From a bacterium Ga0077546 (GTDB lineage: Bacteria > Cyanobacteriota > Vampirovibrionia > Obscuribacterales > Obscuribacteraceae), in NCBI GenBank assembly GCA_001464165.1, contig LNEX01000259.1, positions 1 through 22,090 of the forward strand: a stretch of DNA of 22,090 nt. Reading direction: 5' to 3'. Positions 17,003 to 22,090 of the stretch are shown here, in pieces. Both the position numbers and the translations under genes were made by a program. The notes under the pieces were generated by a model. The model searched no databases and had not been told where the DNA came from. It saw nothing but the letters and a program-made list of their open reading frames with translations. Every line of letters starts with the position of its first letter. Position 1 is the stretch's first letter.

Positions 17003-17824
17003 ATGGAAACCGAAAATAGAACGAGCATTTTTAGCTCGTCTCTTTGGCTCAGTGTATTGGCCCTGGCCAAGCCTTTCTTTCTTTCACGGGAAAAGTCAGA
17101 GGTGACTGTACCGCTGATTGGTATTAAATTTGCTCTGCAAACACGGGTAAAAGCATGGACATTAGTGGTTTTGCTTGTCATCTTTTTGATTGGTGTGAGC
17201 AAAATGAATGCCATGATCAACGGCGCCTATGGCAATTTTCAGAACGCTCTACCTGATGCAGCCAAAGACGGTGGCTTAGCTAATATTGCCTGGACTCATC
17301 TTTGGGTCTTGGCTCAAATTTTCATATTTGCCGCCCCAGTTGTTGTCTTCTACGCTTGGCTACGCAGTTTGCTCGGCATTGTTTGGCGGCAGTGGTTGAC
17401 TGAAGACATTCTCAAACAGTATTTCAGCAACCGCAATTACTACCGCATCTCCAATGCCTCACTGGTAGAAAACCCTGATGAGCGAATTGCTAATGATGTT
17501 GATGGTTTTGTCACTGGGGCTGTTACTCTGGTTCTATCAGTGCTTGATGCTATTGTTACTCTCTTTTTCTTCACCCAGATTCTCTGGGGCTTGTCTGGTT
17601 CGCTCACAGCAATTTCGATTTTGTACGCTACCTTCGGTAGTTTGATTTCGATTTGGTTGTCGGTGAAATTGATTGGCTTAAAATACAATCAAACCCGCTT
17701 AGAAGCTGACTATCGCTTTGGCTTAATCAATGTGCGCAATAACGTCGAACCTATTGCCTATCAAGAACAATTTGAGTTTGATTGGGTATCAGCGTCAAGT
17801 GAGTTTGTTCACCACTTGGTTTGA
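17003..17824 (+). pseudogene. N-terminal permease half of a broken SbmA/ABCD-type ABC exporter
   Basis: This 273-residue frame has the first four membrane helices of a fused permease-ATPase exporter (about 50-68, 98-120, 173-193 and 199-226). It carries NPDERIANDV (157-166), close to the NPDQRI-DV hallmark of the SbmA/BacA and peroxisomal ABCD families, and a further family segment at 234-252 (EADYRFGLINVRNNVEPIA). Relatives import or export peptides, vitamin B12 or acyl-CoAs. GGAAG at 16991-16995 supports ATG 17003. After Y253 (17761) the protein leaves the family pattern and stops at 17822-17824, while the family sequence resumes one frame over. It is either an inactivated gene or an assembly error. 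If translated alone it would lack helices 5-6 and the ATPase, and would not transport. Confidence 0.75.
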
Positions 17825-18755
17825 TTATTTTGTCGCTATTGTTCCGTTCGCTGTGATTTTGCCTGTTTATTTGCGTGGTGATTTGCAGATTGGTGCTTTT
17901 ACCCAAGCCAATATGGCATTTAGCCAGGTACTTGCTGCTCTTTCATTGTTCGTCTCGCAAATTGGCACAATCAGTACTTTTGCTGCCAACGTCAAACGTG
18001 TTACTGGTCTATTGGATGCTGTTAATTCAGAAGATTTAGCAGACAGTGATGGCCATACGGCAATTGTTACTACTTTTGCTGATCAAATTGCACTAGACTC
18101 AGTGTCAGTGAGAACACCTGACTACAAGCGCTTGTTGGTAGAAGATCTCACACTACATGTAGCGAACGGCAGCGGTATTATTATCAAAGGACCAAGTGGT
18201 AGTGGCAAGAGTTCTATTTTACGAGCTATTGCTGGCCTCTGGCGCTCTGGTGATGGCACTATTACTCGCCCGCAACTATCGGCAGTGATGTTCTTGTCAC
18301 AGAGCCCATACATGAGCCTGGGCAGCTTGCGTGAGCAATTGCTCTACCCTAACGTTACTACTAATTTGACTGACAAAGATTTAGTTGCCGCCCTCAATCA
18401 GGCTAATGTTGGTTTCCTTGCTACTCGCTATCCTGGTGGCCTTGATGGCTATCCTGGTGAAGGTCAATCTGATGGTCAAGGTCATCCAGCTATTCGGCCA
18501 TGGAGTAGTGAACTGTCGCCTGGTGAGCAGCAACGTTTGGCTTTTGCTCGCTTTTTGCTGGCTAAGCCCAAATATGTCTTTCTGGACGAAGCCACGAGTG
18601 CTCTTGGTATTGCTGATGAAGAGCTGCTCTATGGCACTCTCAAGGCTAGTGGTGCTACCTATGTTTCGGTCGGTCATCGTCCTTCCCTAGACGCCTACCA
18701 TCAGCAGTCTCTGACTCTGCTGGGTGATGGTCGTTGGGAACTGTCTGCTAGCTAA
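17730..18755 (+). pseudogene. C-terminal half of the broken ABC exporter: last helices and ATPase domain
   Basis: Family-like sequence starts near 17766 (NNLSLIGYQRQ), so the ATG at 17730, lacking a ribosome binding site, is probably not a true start. Two membrane helices follow (FDYFVAIVPFAVILPVYL and the region near VLAALSLFVSQIG). The ATPase domain is complete: Walker A GPSGSGKSS (18189-18215), Q-loop FLSQSPYM, signature LSPGEQQR from 18513, Walker B FLDEATSAL near 18579-18605 and the H-loop in SVGHRPSL. Its catalytic residues look intact, which suggests the break is recent or artefactual. Joined with the first half it would make a ~560-residue exporter, apparently lacking about 20 or more residues between helices 4 and 5 that relatives have. 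The protease gene starts 58 bp downstream. Confidence 0.7.
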
Positions 18756-18784
18756 TCACTGGCAGTATTTGCAACATTTTAATT

Positions 18785-18802
18785 CTTGCCCTAAGGGGCA
18801 AG
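18785..18802 (+). promoter_or_regulatory. Hairpin touching the ribosome binding site of the PrsW-type gene
   Basis: CTTGCCC (18785-18791) pairs perfectly with GGGCAAG (18796-18802) around the tetraloop TAAG. Its 3' edge overlaps the AGAGGAG ribosome binding site (18801-18807) by two bases. It has no T-run, so translation control or transcript processing is more likely than termination. Confidence 0.55.
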
Positions 18803-18813
18803 AGGAGAATTTT

Positions 18814-19698
18814 ATGAACCTCAATATTTCGGCTTCTACGTCGCGCCGCATTGTTTATGCTGGCGCTTTGTTGCTCTTGGCCGTAAGCTCTAGTGCCATT
18901 GGTTTGTGGCTGGGCTTGGCTTCTGTACTTGTTCCGCTCGCTTGGTTATTTTTCTTGTTATGGCTGACCGGCAGTGCCGTTTTGCCCGTGGCATTTTCGC
19001 AGTCAAGCGTTGCCCTCGATCGTCCCAAACCAGATTTGATGTCAATTGCCTTGTGCCTTTGCGTCGCTATTGTTGTGGCGCCTGTGTTTGTCAACTTAGG
19101 CGAAGCACTAAACAATTTGTTTGGCGCTATGGCTGGTGGCAAAAACCTCCTCACATATTTCATGCTGCGGGTGGGGGTGGTGGAGGAATTGTTGAAATTT
19201 TCAGCCGTGCTACTGGTCGTTCGCTATCTCTCGCCTGGAGCTATTAAGTCTCCGGTTGATGGTATCGTCCTTGCCTGGGCTGCTTCTTTGGGCTTTGCTG
19301 CTTACGAGAACACCTATCATAATCTCTACATCTATGACCTGATGACCTATGGCAATGAAGGTGGCCTACCTGCATCGGCTGAGCACGGAAGCGCTTTTCA
19401 GGCATTCTTATTAGGCAGCTTTGTGCGCGTACCCTTGCATGCTCTTTATGGAACAATTTGGGGCGCAGCATTTGGTATGTCTAGATTTATGGCGACACCT
19501 CAACGCTACGCCATGCTCTTGCTTGGCCTGGCTAGCACCATTTTTTTGCATGGCCTGTGGGATACATTAGCTCAATCGAAAACTGCTTTGGTCTACGCCG
19601 TGATGGTTGCCATCTATGCTTCTTGCTGGTATGGCTGCTTCAAGCTATACCAGCGTGTCAAAGCAATTGAACTTGCTTCAGGAGAAAGTCATGAATGA
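18814..19698 (+). CDS. PrsW-family intramembrane metalloprotease
   Basis: The 294-residue protein is highly hydrophobic, with about seven or eight membrane helices. It carries the PrsW (M82, related to Rce1/CPBP) signature residues: E124-E125-xx-K128 in VVEELLKF, E165-N166 in FAAYENTYH, H209 in HALYGTIWG, and H246 with D250 in FLHGLWD. In Bacillus subtilis PrsW makes the first cut in the anti-sigma factor RsiW. The start is clear: AGAGGAG (18801-18807), six bases before ATG 18814; the frame open to 18724 is an upstream extension inside the ABC gene. It overlaps the next gene, an M50 protease, by 8 bp, so the two are translationally coupled. The preceding hairpin may tune its translation. Its substrate is not in the window. 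Confidence 0.85.
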   Translation: MNLNISASTSRRIVYAGALLLLAVSSSAIGLWLGLASVLVPLAWLFFLLWLTGSAVLPVAFSQSSVALDRPKPDLMSIALCLCVAIVVAPVFVNLGEALNNLFGAMAGGKNLLTYFMLRVGVVEELLKFSAVLLVVRYLSPGAIKSPVDGIVLAWAASLGFAAYENTYHNLYIYDLMTYGNEGGLPASAEHGSAFQAFLLGSFVRVPLHALYGTIWGAAFGMSRFMATPQRYAMLLLGLASTIFLHGLWDTLAQSKTALVYAVMVAIYASCWYGCFKLYQRVKAIELASGESHE

Positions 19699-20890
19699 GT
19701 TAGTCATGAGAATGAGAAAACGCCCTTCAACGACAGTGCTGATAGTTGCGGCTGTATTGCTGGCTTCTATTGTTTCGGCCAAGATATTTGGTATGGTCTC
19801 AACCTTGCTGATTCTTAGTGCCTTGATTACACTGCACGAATTCGGGCACTGGATAGTTGCTCGTATTTCAGGTATTGATGTGCCAGTTTTTTCGGTTGGT
19901 TTAGGTAGTGCCAGCCAGGTAAAAGTAATGGGCCGTGCTTTTGGTACTGAATTTCAGCTCAGACCTTTTCCTGTGGGTGGTTTTATCAAACCCGATGATC
20001 AGTCTTTTGCTCGCGCTTCCTTCACTGGTCGTGCTGCTACTTTAGCAGCGGGGCCGGCAATGAATTTGCTTATCCCAGTTGTGCTCTTCTTTTTGCTCTT
20101 TGCCATTAAAGGCGTACCGGAGATGGCTGTCAAAGATGTGTACCTCACTGATCTCTCTAGCAGTGTTTCTACAGCTGCAGCTGCTGGTCTGGAAAGAGGA
20201 GACATATTCCTGGCTATTGAGGGAGTTGCTATCGAGAAGCCAGAGCAGATTGTGCGCATCATGGAAGAACGTAAATTGCAGACTGTCACTATGCTTGTCA
20301 ATCACCTTGGTCAAACCAAGACTGTCACTCTCGTTCCTAACTCTGAGGGCAAAATTGGCATAGCCGTTGGGGTGCATACTGAGCAAGTATTCAAGGAGGT
20401 CAGTGCAGGAAGAGCGGTTATTGAGGCTTTCTCTGAGAGCGCTAGTCTGACTAAACAAACCCTAGGTATGTACGGCCAGTTGTTTCAAGGTGAGAACCTC
20501 GATCACGTTAGCAGTGTCGTTGGCATCGTTAGCGAAGGTGGTAAGCAGGTCAATAGTGGTTTGGTAGCTAGCATTTCATTTGCTGCCATGCTTAGCATTG
20601 CTCTGGCTGTGCTGAATCTCGTACCCTTACCAATTTTAGATGGCGGGCAACTAGTGCTTTTGGCACTAGAGAGATATCGCGGACGACCCCTTTCGGCTCC
20701 CGTGCACGGCTACTTAGTTGCCGCCACTGTGTTGTTTTTTATCGGCCTATTTTTTCTGGCACTGTATAACGACATGCTCGTGATGGTGGGAAATTTTTGG
20801 GCTGTTCCTATAGTGGTAGTAGCTGTATGTGCGCTTTTCTATTACTCCCTGCCATTCTTGGCGAAGTTTAGAACGTCCAAATCACAGTAA
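19691..20890 (+). CDS. M50 site-2 protease (RseP/RasP-type)
   Basis: The 399-residue membrane protein has the zinc site HEFGH (H49-H53) in an early helix. The second M50 motif, NLVPLPILDGG (N309-G319), has the metal-binding D317. One PDZ-like domain lies between them at about residues 165-245 (AAAAGLERGDIFLAIEGVAI). This is the RseP/RasP architecture with a single PDZ, and its size is normal for the family. Such enzymes cut anti-sigma factors or signal-peptide remnants inside the membrane after a first cut by another protease. GGAG at 19681-19684, six bases before ATG 19691, fixes the start, which lies inside the end of the PrsW-type gene (8-bp overlap). An earlier in-frame ATG at 19607 has no ribosome binding site. 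A terminator follows at 20909-20942. Confidence 0.92.
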   Translation: MNELVMRMRKRPSTTVLIVAAVLLASIVSAKIFGMVSTLLILSALITLHEFGHWIVARISGIDVPVFSVGLGSASQVKVMGRAFGTEFQLRPFPVGGFIKPDDQSFARASFTGRAATLAAGPAMNLLIPVVLFFLLFAIKGVPEMAVKDVYLTDLSSSVSTAAAAGLERGDIFLAIEGVAIEKPEQIVRIMEERKLQTVTMLVNHLGQTKTVTLVPNSEGKIGIAVGVHTEQVFKEVSAGRAVIEAFSESASLTKQTLGMYGQLFQGENLDHVSSVVGIVSEGGKQVNSGLVASISFAAMLSIALAVLNLVPLPILDGGQLVLLALERYRGRPLSAPVHGYLVAATVLFFIGLFFLALYNDMLVMVGNFWAVPIVVVAVCALFYYSLPFLAKFRTSKSQ

Positions 20891-20908
20891 CTATCTAACA
20901 AGAACTTT

Positions 20909-20942
20909 GAGTGAAGCGGACTGAGATCACGCTTCACTCTTT
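20909..20942 (+). terminator. Terminator of the protease operon
   Basis: GAGTGAAGCG (20909-20918) pairs perfectly over 10 bp with CGCTTCACTC (20930-20939) around an 11-nt loop, followed by TTTC. The T-run is short but the stem is strong; it lies 18 bp after the stop codon. Confidence 0.7.
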
Positions 20943-20959
20943 CACTAGTATCACGTAAT

Positions 20960-21006
20960 CGACCACGCCAGCTGCTGATAAAGCCTTGCTGCGTGGTCGT
21001 TGTTTT
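20960..21006 (+). terminator. Second hairpin with T-rich tail before plsC, terminator or attenuator
   Basis: CGACCACGC (20960-20968) pairs perfectly with GCGTGGTCG (20991-20999). Three further inner pairs (AGC/GCT) form beyond a bulged C, and TTGTTTTG follows. It could back up the terminator at 20909 or, if plsC transcription starts upstream, act as an attenuator. Confidence 0.5.
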
Positions 21007-21048
21007 GCGCTGCCTCAGATATTGGGGTCTCGCGCAAGGAGGCTTAAA

Positions 21049-21852
21049 ATGAAAATTTATTTTTTAGAATTGATGCACAAAGATGCACCTTTTGGTCATG
21101 TCTTTGCCGCAATTAAGCAGAAATTTGTTTGGCAGTACGCTCAGCGCTGTCTTACAAGTGGCTTTGTGCCAGTTGTCTTCTTGCCTCTGCAGTTTATCGG
21201 CAAGTTCTTGGCCAAGCTCTGGATCTTTATTCAGGTTGGTCGCGTAAAAATTGTCGGTAATGAACATTTGGATTGTGGCGGACGCATTGTTTTTTGCTCC
21301 AATCACGTCAGTATGTTTGACCCAATTTTGATTTACTCAGTACTAAAGTGCTACCCCCGTTACATGACTGCCATCGAAGAAATGACTGGCTTCGGCGGTT
21401 TAAAGGCTGTCTTTATGGGTGCCTGCGGTTCATTTGCCGTAGATAGATCTAAGGGCAAAACAGTGATTGAGCCTGCTATAAACGTACTGCTTAGTGGCGA
21501 TTCGCTTGTGATTTTTCCTGAAGGCAAAATTGGCATGAATGGCGAGTTCAAGCTGGGCTCAGCAATTATTGCTCTTGGTGCCGCTGCAAAGTTAGATAAG
21601 CAAGAGCGAGTTGGTATTGTGCCAATGCATCTTTCTTTTCATGGCTACCATTCGCAATCGGCAAAAGGCCCATACGGTGCCATGAAATTTGCTTGGCGTC
21701 ATGGTGTCACTGTTAATATTGGTGCACCAATTTGGCTTGACTCTAGTGCAACAGCTAGCCCTGAGCAACTGACAGCGCTTGTGCGTCATCAGATTGTTGA
21801 ACAACTTGCACCACGCGATCTTAAATCGACTGGACAGTTAGTGGCAATTTAG
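21049..21852 (+). CDS. plsC: 1-acyl-sn-glycerol-3-phosphate acyltransferase (PlsC family)
   Basis: The 267-residue protein has the acyltransferase motif NHVSMFD (H86 and D91, HxxxxD) and the substrate-binding FPEGKIG motif (F156-G162). A membrane helix lies near 39-62. PlsC enzymes transfer an acyl chain to the sn-2 position of lysophosphatidic acid in phospholipid synthesis, at the inner face of the membrane. The family also includes lysolipid and ornithine-lipid acyltransferases, so the exact acceptor is uncertain. An excellent AAGGAGG (21036-21042), six bases before ATG 21049, fixes the start; the open frame back to 20986 runs through a hairpin and is not used. The gene is monocistronic and ends at the terminator 21967-21997. 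Confidence 0.88.
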   Translation: MKIYFLELMHKDAPFGHVFAAIKQKFVWQYAQRCLTSGFVPVVFLPLQFIGKFLAKLWIFIQVGRVKIVGNEHLDCGGRIVFCSNHVSMFDPILIYSVLKCYPRYMTAIEEMTGFGGLKAVFMGACGSFAVDRSKGKTVIEPAINVLLSGDSLVIFPEGKIGMNGEFKLGSAIIALGAAAKLDKQERVGIVPMHLSFHGYHSQSAKGPYGAMKFAWRHGVTVNIGAPIWLDSSATASPEQLTALVRHQIVEQLAPRDLKSTGQLVAI

Positions 21853-21902
21853 CTGGGTAGCTTTAGCGGAGTATTTTCTTTTGATTATTGGTCTTGAATT
21901 TA

Positions 21903-21945
21903 GAGAAGGAAGTAGATGTGGCTAAATGGCTGTCTCTTCCTTCTC
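21903..21945 (+). repeat. Long-loop inverted repeat downstream of plsC
   Basis: GAGAAGGAAG (21903-21912) and CTTCCTTCTC (21936-21945) are perfect 10-bp arms around a 23-nt loop. With no T-run directly after it, it may stabilise the plsC transcript 3' end or work together with the terminator 22 bp further on. Confidence 0.5.
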
Positions 21946-21970
21946 AGGACTTGCTCAGGACTTGCTCAGG
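21944..21970 (+). repeat. Tandem 11-bp repeat, about 2.5 copies
   Basis: TCAGGACTTGC occurs at 21944-21954 and again at 21955-21965 without mismatch, followed by a partial copy TCAGG. Identity over the whole unit suggests a recent slippage duplication; the last partial copy forms the left arm of the terminator. Confidence 0.75.
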
Positions 21971-21997
21971 GCTAACAAAAATTTTGCCCTGTTTTTT
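21967..21997 (+). terminator. Intrinsic terminator of plsC
   Basis: CAGGGC (21967-21972) pairs perfectly with GCCCTG (21986-21991) around an A/T-rich 13-nt loop, followed by six T residues (21992-21997). Confidence 0.75.
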
Positions 21998-22090
21998 CCA
22001 TGGGGGCGGGCAATTCTGTCAACCCCCCTGAAAGCCTCATGATTTAATCTCCTTCTGCGAATTTTTGTACTTTTTCTCAGCACAAAGCAG

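Noticed and set aside
17730..17765. Independent start for the ATPase half of the ABC exporter
   Set aside because: The ATG at 17730 has no ribosome binding site, and the first dozen residues are an out-of-frame reading of the conserved segment of the first half.
18724..18813. Upstream extension of the PrsW-type gene
   Set aside because: It runs through the end of the ABC gene and the hairpin; AGAGGAG six bases before ATG 18814 marks the true start.

Overview
The window looks like chromosomal DNA of a free-living bacterium of intermediate GC content with ordinary Shine-Dalgarno starts. Three things point to a cyanobacterial or non-photosynthetic cyanobacterial (Vampirovibrionia/Obscuribacterales-like) source: a giant HstK-type Ser/Thr kinase-ATPase-histidine kinase, a kinase with a C-terminal leucine-rich part, and a SpoIIE-type phosphatase with its own N-terminal region. 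This assignment is inference; there is no rRNA or marker gene here to settle it. I see no tRNA, CRISPR array, insertion sequence or phage gene.

Region 1 (1-3153) is a small metabolic operon. It holds the 3' end of an unrecognised gene (faintly like the end of a ThiF/E1 enzyme), a radical SAM enzyme, a fold-type-I PLP enzyme 12 bp behind it, and a small four-helix membrane protein. Region 2 (3154-14179) is a protein-phosphorylation block: a ~2080-residue kinase/AAA/GAF/histidine kinase/receiver/HPt hybrid, a membrane Ser/Thr kinase with a leucine-rich C-terminus, a small minus-strand gene, and a SpoIIE/RsbU-type phosphatase ending in a textbook terminator. The divergent region 12505-12893 carries the most striking non-coding signal: four perfect CTGTGGC heptamers at an exact 11-bp period directly upstream of a sigma70-like promoter, followed by a perfect 21-bp inverted repeat. 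Period and position are those of an operator for a PhoB/OmpR-type response regulator.

Region 3 (14180-16941) has a HAD hydrolase with a near-consensus promoter, an upstream dyad, a structured leader containing a possible 22-codon reading frame and a 12-bp-stem terminator. A roughly 590-bp stretch without a convincing gene follows, and then a two-S1-domain RNA-binding protein.

Region 4 (16942-22090) is a membrane block. An SbmA/BacA/ABCD-type ABC exporter is split by a frame change at about 17760 and seems to lack a piece. It is followed by a PrsW-family protease gene overlapping by 8 bp with an M50 site-2 protease gene. In Bacillus these two classes act one after the other on an anti-sigma factor in response to envelope damage or antimicrobial peptides, so the pair reads as a ready-made intramembrane proteolysis cascade whose substrate lies elsewhere. 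A PlsC acyltransferase with its own terminator closes the window.
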